A stretch of DNA of 64,000 nucleotides from Mesostigma viride. Its lineage: Eukaryota > Streptophyta > Mesostigmatophyceae > Mesostigmatales > Mesostigmataceae. Positions 9,857-21,129 of the stretch are shown here, one piece after another (the stretch's first letter is position 1; each line of letters starts with the position of its first letter). The notes beneath the pieces were generated by a model. The model was given only the letters and a program-made list of their open reading frames with translations. It did no database searches and was not told where the DNA came from. The translations under genes and the position numbers were made by a program. Where the stretch lies: NCBI GenBank assembly GCA_009746045.1, contig RPFO01001645.1, forward strand, positions 1-64,000, in the 5' to 3' direction.

Positions 9857-12625
9857 CATGGATGGTGGTGGTGGGGTGCTGGCATGCATGGATGGTGGCG
9901 GTGGGGTGCTGGAATGCATGCATGGATGGTGGTGGTGGGTGGCTGGCACGCATGGATGATGGTGGTGGGGTGCTGGCATGCATGGATGGTGGTGGTGGGT
10001 GGCTGGCACGCATGGATGATGGTGGTGGGGTGCTGGCATGCATGGATGGTGGTGGTGGGTGCTGGCATGCATGGATGATGGTGGTGGGTGGCTGGCACGC
10101 ATGGATGATGGTGGTGGGTGCTGGCATGCATGGATGGTGGTGGTGGGTGGCTGGCACGCATGGATGATGGTGGTGGGGTGCTGGCATGCATGGATGGTGG
10201 CGGTGGGGTGCTGGCATGCATGGATGGTGGTGGTGGGTGGCTGGCACGCATGGATGATGGTGGTGGGGTGCTGGCATGCATGGATGGTGGTGGTGGGTGG
10301 CTGGCACGCATGGATGATTGGTGGGGTGCTGGCATGCATGGATGGTGGCGGTGGGGTGCTGGCATGCATGGATGGTGGTGGTGGGTGGCTGGCACGCATG
10401 GATGATGGTGGTGGGGTGCTGGCATGCATGGATGGTGGTGGTGGGTGGCTGGCACGCATGGATGATGGTGGTGGGGTGCTGGCATGCATGGATGGTGGTG
10501 GTGGGGTGCTGGCATGCATGGATGATGGTGGTGGGGTGCTGGCATGCATGGATGGTGGTGGTGGGGTGCTGGCATGCATGGATGGTGTTGGTGGGTGGCT
10601 GGCACGCATGGATGATGGTGGTGGGGTGCTGGCACGCATGGATGGTGGTGGTGGGTGGCTGGCACGCATGGATGGTGGTGGTGGGGTGCTGGCATGCATG
10701 GATGATGGTGGTGGGTGCTGGCATGCATGGATGATGGTGGTGGGTGGCTGGCACGCATGGATGGTGGTGGGGTGCTGGAATGCATGGATGATGGTGGTGG
10801 GTGGCTGGCATGCATGGATGGTGGTGGTGGGGTGCTGGCATGCATGGATGATGGTGGTGGGTGGCTGGCACGCATGGATGGTGGTGGTGGGGTGCTGGAA
10901 TGCATGGATGGTGGTGGTGGGGTGCTGGAATGCATGGATGATGGTGGTGGGTGGCTGGCATGCATGGATGATGGTGGTGGGTGGCTGGCATGCATGGATG
11001 GTGGTGGTGGGGTGCTGGCACGCATGGATGGTGTGGTGGGTGCTGGCATGCATGGATGATGTGGTGGGTGGCTGGCATGCATGGATGATGGTGGTGGGTG
11101 GCTGGCACGCATGGATGGTGGTGGTGGGGTGCTGGAATGCATGGATGATGGTGGTGGGTGGCTGGCACGCATGGATGGTGGTGGTGGGGTGCTGGCATGC
11201 ATGGATGGTGGTGGTGGGTGGCTGGCACGCATGGATGATGGTGGGGTGCTGGCATGCATGGATGATGGTGGTGGGTGGCTGCATGGCATGCATGGATGAT
11301 GGTGGTGGGGTGCTGGCATGCATGGATGATGGTGGTGGGTGGCTGGCACGCATGGATGATGGTGGTGGGGTGCTGGCATGCATGGATGATGGTGGTGGGT
11401 GGCTGGCACGCATGGATGATGGTGGTGGGTGGCTGGCACGCATGGATGGTGGTGGTGGGGTGCTGGCATGCATGGATGATGGTGGTGGGTGGCTGGCACG
11501 CATGGATGATGGTGGTGGGTGGCTGGCACGCATGGATGATGGTGGTGGGTGGCTGGCACGCATGGATGATGGTGGTGGGTGGCTGGCACGCATGGATGGT
11601 GGTGGTGGGTGGCTGGCACGCATGGATGGTGGTGGGGGTGCTGGCACGCATGGATGGTGGTGGTGGGGTGCTGGCATGCATGGATGATGGTGGTGGGTGG
11701 CTGGCACGCATGGATGGTGGTGGTGGGGTGCTGGCACGCATGGATGGTGGTGGTGGGGTGCTGGCACGCATGGATGGTGGTGGTGGGGTGCTGGCATGCA
11801 TGGATGATGGTGGTGGGTGGCTGGCACGCATGGATGGTGGTGGTGGGGTGCTGGCATGCATGGATGGTGGTGGTGGGTGGCTGGCACGCATGGATGATGG
11901 TGGTGGGGTGCTGGCATGCATGGATGATGGTGGTGGGTGGCTGCATGGCATGCATGGATGATGGTGGTGGGGTGCTGGCATGCATGGATGATGGTGGTGG
12001 GTGGCTGGCACGCATGGATGATGGTGGTGGGGTGCTGGCAGGCATGGATGATGGTGGTGGGTGGCTGGCACGCATGGATGATGGTGGTGGGTGGCTGGCA
12101 CGCATGGATGGTGGTGGTGGGGTGCTGGCATGCATGGATGATGGTGGTGGGTGGCTGGCACGCATGGATGATGGTGGTGGGTGGCTGGCACGCATGGATG
12201 ATGGTGGTGGGTGGCTGGCACGCATGGATGATGGTGGTGGGTGGCTGGCACGCATGGATGGTGGTGGTGGGTGGCTGGCACGCATGGATGGTGGTGGTGG
12301 GGTGCTGGCACGCATGGATGGTGGTGGTGGGGTGCTGGCATGCATGGATGATGGTGGTGGGTGGCTGGCACGCATGGATGGTGGTGGTGGGTGGCTGGCA
12401 CGCATGGATGGTGGTGGTGGGGTGCTGGCACGCATGGATGGTGGTGGTGGGGTGCTGGCATGCATGGATGATGGTGGTGGGTGGCTGGCACGCATGGATG
12501 GTGGTGGTGGGGTGCTGGCATGCATGGATGATGGTGGTGGGGTGCTGGCACGCATGGATGGTGGTGGTGGGGTGCTGGCATGCATGGATGATGGTGGTGG
12601 GGTGCTCGCATGGATGGTGGTGGTG
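9857..12625. repeat. 2.8-kb minisatellite, about 30-bp units
   Basis: More than 90 head-to-tail units of about 30 bp occur, built on GCATGGATGATGGTGGTGGG joined to TGCTGGCATG or TGGCTGGCACG. Two alternating unit types give a higher-order period near 60 bp, and longer blocks repeat again (compare about 11275-11600 with 11937-12260). The unit length is a multiple of three and lacks stops, so all frames of both strands stay open. I do not regard it as coding. Confidence 0.95.
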
Positions 12626-13045
12626 GACATATCGCTGGCTGAGGACCAACACGAAAAAAGAAGCCATATCGCTGGCTGAGGACCAACACGAAAAAAGAAA
12701 ACATATTGCTGGCTGAGGACCAACACGAAAAAATAAAACATATCGCTGGCTGAGGACCAACACGAAAAAAGAAGCCATATCGCTGGCTGAGGACCAACAC
12801 GAAAAAAGAAAACATATCGCTGGCTGAGGACCAACACGAAAAAAGAAAACATATCGCTGGCTGAGGACCAACACGAAAAAAGAAAACATTTAGCTGGCTT
12901 ATAGGACCAACACGAAAAAAGAAAACATTTAGCTGGCAGAGGACCAATACGAAAAAATACTCTGGTCGCTCGCTGAGGACCAACCCTTAAAAAGAAGCCG
13001 TGTCGCTGGCTGCATGAGGACCAACACGAAAAAAGAAAACATATT
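12626..13045. repeat. 37-bp satellite array, left part
   Basis: About eleven units of about 37 bp built on GCTGGCTGAGGACCAACACG followed by an A-rich stretch and CATATC. The last units diverge. The array stops at 13045 where a tandem pair of insertion elements begins and resumes at 14840. Confidence 0.9.
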
Positions 13046-13455
13046 CTATTCCCACTATTACCAATCCACCAACATTTGATTAAAACAATAAGTGGGCAAT
13101 TACAGAACCCATGAGTGAGCCTGCCACGCTGCACCCATTTCATGATTGATTGTAGTTCTCGTTACCCTAGAAACAAACACAAAAAGAGGGAGGAGGGCGG
13201 GACAAGAAAAAGAGACCTAGAACATCGTGCAAATGGCACTTTAGGGCGGCGTAGCCCAGGCTCGCCTCATGAGCCGTCAGCAACAGTAACTTAATTGCTA
13301 CTTAACTTAACGAACTAGAAATGGCCATACAAAACTGGCCAACTAATTCTAACTCATGGAACCGGTCCAGCCCAAGGCCCACCGTCCCGTAGTACCACTC
13401 ACATAGCGGCGTTCATTCTCATCTGTTATAAAGAAACTACGTTCAGAGAACACCG
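13046..13455. mobile_element. Insertion element copy 1 (short, internally deleted)
   Basis: The 410-bp unit starts CTATTCCCACTATTACC and ends AGAGAACACCG. Its first 123 bp equal 13459-13581 and its last 254 bp equal 14583-14836. It is therefore a short version of the next copy, with about 1 kb of interior missing and a 33-bp filler. It is bordered by ATT on both sides (13043-13045 and 13456-13458). No ORF and no terminal inverted repeats are seen. Confidence 0.65.
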
Positions 13456-13458
13456 ATT

Positions 13459-14836
13459 CTATTCCCACTATTACCAATCCACCAACATTTGATTAAAACA
13501 ATAAGTGGGCAATTACAGAACCCATGAGTGAGCCTGCCACGCTGCACCCATTTCATGATTGATTGTAGTTCTCGTTACCCAACCCCCCTTTCCTGGTGCT
13601 TTATCTCCAAAGCTCCGCCAACCACTTTCGCTCAGTGGCTCCCGAGGCTGCCCTGCCGCAACGGTCACGACCATTACAATCGCCGGCGGCTGTAGCGAGC
13701 CTCATGCACGATAACCCTTTGCAGGGCCCCCCCCAGCCTTCCACCCTCGGCCAGTAAAAGAGGGTGTTGAATGTGCACGCAAAGACAAGGAAGAAGACGC
13801 CTCGTTTAACGATCACGGACCTCCCTCAAAGGCCAGTGCCGCCCTAACGTGACGACAACTTGTAGGACGTCACCCGATGCCACCATATCTCGATTACTGT
13901 CAACGTTGTCACCTGGGGGAGTAACTTTCCATATTTCAGGTTTTAGTTGATGAGCAGGCTCTCATCACACACCCCAGCGGCCGATAAAGCGCAAGCGCAA
14001 CTGGGCCGGCCAAAATATTTGGTCCTGCCCGGCCCAGGTCCGTCTGTTAAACTGGCCCCTTAAGTCTCGGTCTGAATCGAAATATTGCATAATTCCGGAA
14101 TTCGTCCCCACCACATTCCCGAGACCTCACGCACCCATAAGAGCGGATGCTGGTAAATATTTTTCTACTTACGCGAGGGCCGACAGACTTGTCGTCCATC
14201 ACAATGCCCACTAAAAGTAACCCGACCACCCTTCCTTCGGCAGTCAGCAGTCAGGAACTGCAACCCTGCTGCGACATTCCGCAGCAAAGCGGTAGGCACT
14301 GCAGCGTGGCACGGAAATCTTACTCATGGCTTCAGAGTTCCGTACAGGTGCCACGCGCAGGCAAACGCGAAGTATTTTATAGTCTCTCGTCGGCCAAGAA
14401 CCCAGCTGCGGGGAGAAAACCGACGAGGGTAATTCAATTTCTTTTTCACAGTCACGTGACTGTTCAAGCTATGTCAGTCACGCGCCATCTCTAATCGGCC
14501 ACCGCCAGCCAAAAGGCTGACGCGATTAGGGCAGCATTAAATTTCTTGTAATCCGCCATACCCATACCCCATACATCCGATTACAAGAAAAAGAGACCTA
14601 GAACATCGTGCAAATGGCACTTTAGGGCGGCGTAGCCCAGGCTCGCCTCATGAGCCGTCAGCAACAGTAACTTAATTGCTACTTAACTTAACGAACTAGA
14701 AATGGCCATACAAAACTGGCCAACTAATTCTAACTCATGGAACCGGTCCAGCCCAAGGCCCACCGTCCCGTAGTACCACTCACATAGCGGCGTTCATTCT
14801 CATCTGTTATAAAGAAACTACGTTCAGAGAACACCG
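13459..14836. mobile_element. Insertion element copy 2 (1.38 kb)
   Basis: It has the same ends as copy 1, is head-to-tail with it, and is followed by ATT (14837-14839). After it the 37-bp satellite resumes in register, so both copies were inserted into the satellite. The interior (13582-14582) has no recognisable gene; the longest ORF is 71 codons. No inverted or long direct terminal repeats are seen, so the class is unknown. Head-to-tail pairs are known for Helitrons, but the 3' end here does not match their usual CTRR. Confidence 0.6.
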
Positions 14837-14839
14837 ATT

Positions 14840-15036
14840 GCTGGCTGAGGACCAACCCTAAAAAAGAAGGCATATCGCTGGCTGAGGACCAACACGAAAA
14901 AAGAAGCCATGTCGCTGGCTGAGGACCAACCCTTAAAAAGAAGGCATATCGCTGGCCGAGAACCAACCAGAAAAAAGAAGTCATGTCGCTGGCTGAGGAC
15001 CAACACGAAAAAACAAGCCATATCGCTGGCTGAGGA
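14840..15036. repeat. 37-bp satellite array, right part
   Basis: Five units of the GCTGGCTGAGGACCAAC satellite, continuous in phase with the left part once the inserted elements are removed. Confidence 0.9.
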
Positions 15037-15810
15037 CTACAAAAGGGCATCATAGACGCCACCCTGCTCGCGCGAGTAAGTAGGGGTTCGTTGCACATTT
15101 ACCTGCACGCATAAATCAGGAAGGGGGAAAAACGGCATTGAACAGGACCACGATTAGAATTGGGCTAGCTATAAACTAACCGGACCATTTGAAGGCATAG
15201 CAACAAACATCACGCTCGACATCAAAAAAGACTGCGCTGTTGATGCACCTTTTTATCAGGGCGGCGAGTTGAGGCGGCATTTGTCTCACCATCTTCAGGC
15301 AGCGATGATTATTACAGAAAACAGCTATGGCGGCAGCAGTGGTGGTGCGGTTTTCGAAACCCAACAGCTGTTGTGACCGATCGTCCGTGGAGCGACCCCT
15401 GTCAACGGCCCAGCGTAACCGGCGTTCAGGACGGAAAACGTGGCATGCTCGCCATTCGGCCAACGAGGCGAAACGCGGCGCTAGATTATTCTTATTGACA
15501 AACCGCGCATGCGGATTGGACGACTCACAATGTGACGTAATCCAAGCGTCGGTCTTCACGGTCCCGCAGGTATAAAAAGGAACAACACGCAGCCAATTTG
15601 ACGCTACAATCGGGATGTTTGGATTCGGGCGTCACCATGCTGCTGTGGATAACGACGTCCGCGGTTCGATTCTAGCGTGAGCCCGGTGCTTTTTTGCACG
15701 TCGTCTGAGAGATCATCTGTCATATTACCACCAGTCGTCACTCTGCAAAGCGACGTGCCTACTGCCACGTGGTATGGCAAAAATTTCGAATGCAGAACTT
15801 TTGGGGTATA
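15037..15810. other. Stretch without a recognised gene
   Basis: A 127-codon ORF lies on the minus strand (15176-15559) with mixed composition and no recognised domain; I do not call it a gene. A TATA-like TATAAAAAGG is at 15571 on the plus strand. One CTGCAG-type palindrome relic is at 15734-15755. Confidence 0.4.
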
Positions 15811-16365
15811 CAAATAAATATATTAATGAATCGGGTATAGTAAATGTATGGGATATATACTAACATGCTAGCCAATATATTTATACTTTCTGCTGTCCAT
15901 ATGCTTATTATTATGATTATTGTTATGAATATGATATATGTTCTTTCTAATATTTGTTAAATATATTTTCCTATTTACTGCTAACTTACTGTACTAGTTT
16001 TTTATATATAATGACTAGTACTAGATAGATTAATGCCATGAATACAAATTTAAAATATAGATTAAATTTTATGACAATATTACATATATTTATGGACATC
16101 ACTCTTTTTTTCATACAATAAGTAGAAAATATTTAGTATTAGAGATAGCTAGTCTGTCCAGTTCATATTTCTTCTATCTAAACAATAATGATTGTAATAG
16201 AAATAGTACTAAATACTAATTAAAACTATATAAATACCAATAAATACTTTCCATATTTCTGCTACATAATTAAACAATAATGATTAAAACAATTATGTTC
16301 AATATTCAATTTCATTTAGTAGAATCTTAAATAATTCCATGAATTAATTCACGTATTTTCCTGTC
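15811..16365. other. AT-rich island
   Basis: About 550 bp are strongly AT-rich (roughly three quarters A+T by eye) between GC-rich flanks, with no ORF of note. It could be the intergenic promoter region between divergent genes A and B, or inserted organellar or foreign DNA. Nothing in it identifies a source. Confidence 0.6.
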
Positions 16366-16451
16366 TTGGTGTGATCATCCAGGTACCTCGGCAACGACAC
16401 GACACGCCTGAAAAATGAGCCGGGAAGGTGTGTTTCCAATGATGCAAATCT

Positions 16452-16640
16452 TGGTCGCGCTGCAGCGCGACCTCTTCTCAGTTCCATACGAAAAGGCCTT
16501 AAAACTTGTGTGTAACTTCGCAAGGGTCGCGCTGCAGAGCTACCAAAAATTTCATGAAGTTTGACTTTCTCTATATTTGCTTCGCAATTGAGATTCTTTT
16601 GTATCTGCGAAGAAGGTGGGGTCATTTCGCGGAGTGACCC
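16452..16640. repeat. Three palindromes at the 5' side of gene B
   Basis: Copies of the CTGCAG palindrome lie at 16452-16472 (perfect GGTCGCG/CGCGACC arms), 16524-16543 and 16618-16640. The last is in the intron before exon 16684. The arrangement mirrors the array upstream of gene A. Confidence 0.75.
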
Positions 16641-16683
16641 TGCTAATATGTTAATTTCCGTGAATTTCTTTTTGTTTCTGCAG

Positions 16684-19600
16684 CACGGGAACGGGTGTTT
16701 CTTTCGCCAACCTCCTCCTCCTTGCGTGGCGGCTTTGCTAATCGACTCAATGCCCACAACTTGAGCATCGGGACACCGACGCCCCTTGCAGCGGATCTGA
16801 AAAACAGCTCGAAACGAAATTTCGGGAATGAGAACCGCAGCACCTCGCCCGCCGTCAGGAAGCCAGCGAAAAGGCCTGGCCAGTACGCCGAGAAGAAGTC
16901 TGTTGTGGGGACTCATCTTGCTGATGAGGCGTACAACGTAGTTCATCACATGAGGAATGAATCTACCAAGCGGGCCTCTTTTGAGGAGATTGTTGATGGC
17001 TTCAATAAGAGGGCTGACGAGCTCAAGGCGGAGCATTTTGACATTCCGGTGGCCAAGCTTTTGATGAGCAGCGGCTTGCACAACTGTCGAGGTCTTGGGT
17101 GGCTCGGCTGATCGCCCTTTTTGACGACCTGTCGAAATCCGACCATGACAGAGACGTCAAGATCATTTTGGTGTCAACTCTTTTTTGTGGGGACGACATC
17201 GAGAAGGAGTTTTCGGCGGCAGAGTTGGAGAGAATGACGGGTGTCCCCGCGAAGACCATTCTCAAAGTTCGGGCGATCAGAAAGCAACAGAAGATGGAGT
17301 TCCTGACGCGTGCGCTGGCGCGAAAGAAGAGGAAGTTGCCCCAATTTGTAATCGAGTCGATCGCGCAGGCTTGGACTGATGAGGAGAACTCGCGCGCTTC
17401 GCCCCAAGAGAGGGATACCATAAAGACGCACGAACGAGTTGGCAATCGTGCGATTTTGGTTGGTGTCCAAGGGGCCTACTTCTACCTCACCTCGAAGGAG
17501 GACATATATCTCAAGTTTTTAGCGGAGCACACGTACTGGGACAAGAAAAGTCCGCAGTATGAGAAGGATGTCGGCATCCATGTCGGATATACGACTTTCT
17601 GCAAGTACGCCCCCAAAACCGTCAAGGGGAAGTGGAAGGAGAGAAACGTGTGCGCCTGTGAGACGCATACGGTCATGCAGTCGAAGGTAGCGGCATGGAC
17701 TAGGTACTGCAAGGCGAAGCACGGCAAGAACTGCAAGTGCGGCGACGAGTGTGAGGGATGTTTAAGGGCGAGATTGCCTGACGGCACGTGCGGGATGTTC
17801 GAAAGCCTGCACACGACCGAATGGGTGAAGCACTTCCATTGCCGTGTGGCGGAGGCGGATGGGGGTAGTGAGCTGGGGGGTGGGGCAAACTCGGCGAGAA
17901 ACGAAGAGGAGGAAGGGGACAATAATGTGACGGAAGATGAATGGCAGGGGCAAGACCTTGACGATCTTGAAATAAATGAGAGGATCGTGGAGGATGAGGA
18001 AGGGGTGCCAAGGGTAGGGGACCCATCCATGGAGGAGGGGTCTGTCTTTCGCATTCTGAAGAGGGCATGTATGGAGAACTCGTGTCCCGAGTCCCGGTGT
18101 GGCATCAAAGACTGGGTGTTGTGTGACCGGGACAAGAATTCAACAGAACTACTAAATTGGTTCAGATACGTGAAGAAGGAGGTAGTGGTTTCCCGACCGG
18201 CAGGGGAGGTAAGCGTGTTTGGATTTTGTGACGCAATTATTTCGCAGCGTCATTCTGCAGCGCGATGTTAATTTAAAGGCTTTTCTGATACTTTATGAAT
18301 ATGTTACTTGCAAATTTACTTCATCCCTTGGTTAAAACAGGACGCGACCGATCGGCGGGTCCCGGAGAAGGTCAAGCGGCCCGTACAGGAAACGATGAGG
18401 TCAACGCCCGCGCAGCTGAGGCTGGCGATTATCGAGAGTTGGGAGGACTTTACCAACCACTGCTTTACGTCATGGTGGCAGTCGGCAACGATCAAGGACC
18501 GGGAGAGGAACATGACTGAGGGGGATGTGCTCGTGCATGGAGATTGGGCCGAGAATTACGAGAACAACAACTACGTCCAACTGCAGTCGCAGTACTTTCA
18601 CAAGACGAGCTTTGTCCTCATGCCCATGATCGTGCGATATTTGCACAATGGTGCGATGGCAAAGCGAACGTTCTTTTTTCTCGGGGAAGCCAAGATGAAG
18701 CGGGGAGAGCGGGCGCTCGTCTACGCGCTGAGGACAATCATGGAAACCCTGCGCGGACTTGGTGTGGGGGTGAAGAGGATGTTCATGTGCTCTGACAACT
18801 GCTCATCCCAGTTCAAGTCCAAGTACGTGGTTAACGCCGTCTTCCGCCTCCTCATGCAGGATCCCGACTTGGAATCCTTCGAGTACCACTACTTGGGTGA
18901 GCAGCACGGGAAGGGGGAGGTGGATGGTCAGGGAGCGAAGTTCAAGTGCATTGTGAGGAACATGCAATGCATTCCTGAGAACCAGGGCATCGTTACAGGG
19001 CGCCAGATCGTCAAGTACATGCGGGACAGCTGGGAAGGAGGCAAAACCACGAGCAGGGAGTCGGCCCGCGCTCGGGCAGAGGGCGTCCACCGTCATTTCT
19101 TTCATTTTCCTGAGGTGCGAAACTCAATTTTTCTTGAACTTGATTGAGGTATCTCTGCAGAGTGACCTTTTGCCCATTTGCATTTTATTATTTGATAATG
19201 CTAAAAGAACTGGTATGAATTAGCGTCTTATATAGTGAAAAATGCATGCAAAGCACTTTCAAAGGGGTATCTCTGCAGAGTGACCCTTCATGTGTACTTG
19301 ATCTATTGACACATACCAACTTTCCGTTTCTGACATTCTCCCTCATTGCAGGACCTCGACTCCGGCGCCCGTATGATACCGACGCGTGTCGAGGCCATCA
19401 AGCAAGCGCACTGGTGGCGCCTGGACAAGTCTGACCCGGGGCTCCTGATGATGAGGCGTTTTTCGTGCTACTGCCCAGCCTGCCTAGCTAACAGGTGGGA
19501 GGAGTGCCGGACCGAGTGGACACATATCGAGGAATTTAACGATGAGGGCCAAACGATGAAAACTTTCCGCCTGATGCCGCCAACGCAGCCCATACCTCCG

Positions 19601-20095
19601 GTTCGCCAGCTGACGCGGGCGGAACTGCTGAAGGATCAAAGGGATGCCATTGGCAGGCAGATGCGCATGTATGATTACATCGCAGTTCCGTCAGACAGAG
19701 AGGACGTGAACCACAATTCCGCCCACCCTTTTTGGGTGATGCAGGTGGTGAGGGAGGCCTCAGTGCTGGAGAAGGAGGAGGTTAGGTGGGTTGAGGGACA
19801 AAACGGACGGCAGAAGGAGATTTTCTTGCCCGGCCACGCCGTTCTGGCGGTTCGGCTGTGGAAGCGAGATATGCATGACCCCCTGCATTTTACTCTGGAT
19901 TTGGCTGATTGGCCGGAGTCCCGCCCAGCCGACCTGGTCGATTGCTATCTGTGCATCTCCGCTGCTCTTCCGCTCCAGTGCATGGTCCTTGGCAACCAAA
20001 GGCAAGCCTACGTTGATATGAGCAAGGAGCTTGACGCGTGGCTAACCGCTCTTGTACGCAACCAGCAAGCCCCGGAGGGGCTGCCACCGGCTTAA
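16684..20095 (+). CDS. Gene B: DDD-type transposase-like protein, three exons seen
   Basis: Exons are 16684-18208, 18341-19114 and 19352-20095, with clean sites (GGGGAG/GTAAGC, AAAACAG; CCTGAG/GTGCGA, CATTGCAG), all phase 0. The N-terminal part needs one frame change between 17042 and 17098. A Cys/His-rich stretch (CACETH, then NCKCGDECEGC) is followed by an acidic linker. Exon 2 holds GDWAENY (Asp at 18542), CSDNCSSQFKSKY (Asp at 18794) and HGKGEVDGQGA (Asp at 18923), about 84 and 43 residues apart. Exon 3 has CYCPACLANRWEEC, a likely zinc site. I know similar 'DxAENY...SDxxxSQxK...HGKGxxDG' proteins as repeated genes in many eukaryotes; a transposase role is inference. The 5' end is not resolved. 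Confidence 0.65.
18248..19286 (+). repeat. Palindromes in both gene B introns
   Basis: Intron 18209-18340 carries a weak copy (18248-18267). Intron 19115-19351 carries two (19148-19168 and 19264-19286), each with GTATCTCTGCAGAGTGACC. This is the same family as in gene A, found here in introns of an unrelated gene on the other strand. Confidence 0.75.
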
Positions 20096-20101
20096 ACTTT
20101 C

Positions 20102-20604
20102 GGGGACGCTCCGCAGCGCCACCCCTACGGATCTTTAAGCCTGGGCTTTATTCGCCTACGGTTGGGACAGTGTTTATTCGTGTTTATATATTTTGGAGAA
20201 CTGTTTTTTCATATGTTACATAGATGACAAGTGGCTGGGAACATTGTTAGCCTCGGTAGTGACAAATTTTAGTATATTTCCGTGTCGAAATGGCGAGTAT
20301 TTTATTTAACTTGTACAATAATTTTTCGAATTACAAATTTATAATTTGGTTTGACCTAAAAATCATGTCGTCACTCAAATATGTAGTTGCTGGTAGGACT
20401 TCCGTCCGTCTGCAAATTGGTTCGTACTAATTTCGAATGTCACAACAATGTTACTGTACTAAGGCCTCTTTTGTAGATGAAAACACAAATTCGCTCCGGA
20501 AGTGCCAAAGTACCTTGCTTGTAACCGGACTAGTTACGAATTGTGATTGGAAGGTTGTCCCCTACAACCACAAGGAATAGAGGGGACGCTCCGCAGCGCC
20601 ACCC
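20102..20604. repeat. Two palindromes downstream of gene B, 480 bp apart
   Basis: GGGGACGCTCCGCAGCGCCA plus CCC lies at 20102-20125, just after the gene B stop codon, and again at 20582-20604, before gene C. Both copies are nearly identical. Between them I see no gene. Confidence 0.7.
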
Positions 20605-20678
20605 ATACGACAGTCCGGACCGGGCTTTGCTGAAATAATTTTCTCACTCGCAACTTAGCCATCAAACTCACTTTTACG

Positions 20679-21129
20679 ATGGAGCGCGCCGATGTTTTTG
20701 GTTCGCAGCATACATATGTGCATGTCGATAAAAAGGAGCATGCGGCCAACATGTATGTTGAAATCGACTCCCCCCCCACGACTTCCCACGCTCCCTGCGG
20801 GGACCGTTTGGAGGTTGGGGTTCAGGTGTCATTGCGTTCGGAAACGGGATGATCGACCTGATGCCCCCAGATTCAGATTTGGCGCCTGCCCGGGTGGTGC
20901 AATGCCTCCAGAAGGAGGGCACGGAAATTTCGCCCAATGTCTCGGCTGTGCGCCTCCGGGCTGAGGCCCAGCATGAGTTCTTGAATGCGGCGGAAATAGG
21001 TGGGGCCGTATGGGCCCCCAAACAATTTTCCAACGAGCCTCCAAATTTCGGGGGGACTTGTACAAGGGAGCGTACAAGTTTCGTGACATTGAGATCGATG
21101 GATGGGGGTCATTTCTCCAGGAAAAGTGA
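20679..21129 (+). pseudogene. Gene C: small broken gene, about 150 residues
   Basis: From ATG 20679 the frame reads MERADVFGSQHTYVHVDKKE and on to a stop near 20849. A second frame continues the same composition (PPDSDLAPARVVQCLQKEG), and a third ends with YKFRDIEIDGWGSFLQEK before TGA at 21127. The frame changes lie near C8 and G-rich runs. The palindrome just upstream (20582) links it to genes A and B. No family recognised. It could be a real gene with sequence errors or a relic. Confidence 0.35.

Noticed and set aside
9608-13143. Three overlapping minus-strand ORFs of over 1,000 codons (HHHHPC / PPPSSMRAS / TTIIHACQ repeats)
   Set aside because: They are the same minisatellite read in three frames. 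The unit is a multiple of three without stops, and plus-strand frames are open too. No codon bias or domain.
13202-14836. 254-bp direct repeats as LTRs of a small retrotransposon
   Set aside because: The 123-bp start repeats and the ATT borders fit two head-to-tail copies of one element better. The repeats have no LTR-like ends and no primer site.
9353-15036. CRISPR-like appearance of regularly spaced repeats
   Set aside because: Spacers between the palindromes are themselves similar, the other arrays have no spacers, there are no cas genes, and the genome is eukaryotic.
16344-17081. 245-codon minus-strand ORF over gene B
   Set aside because: It is antisense to the gene B exon and its intron. 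The plus strand has splice sites and homologous motifs.
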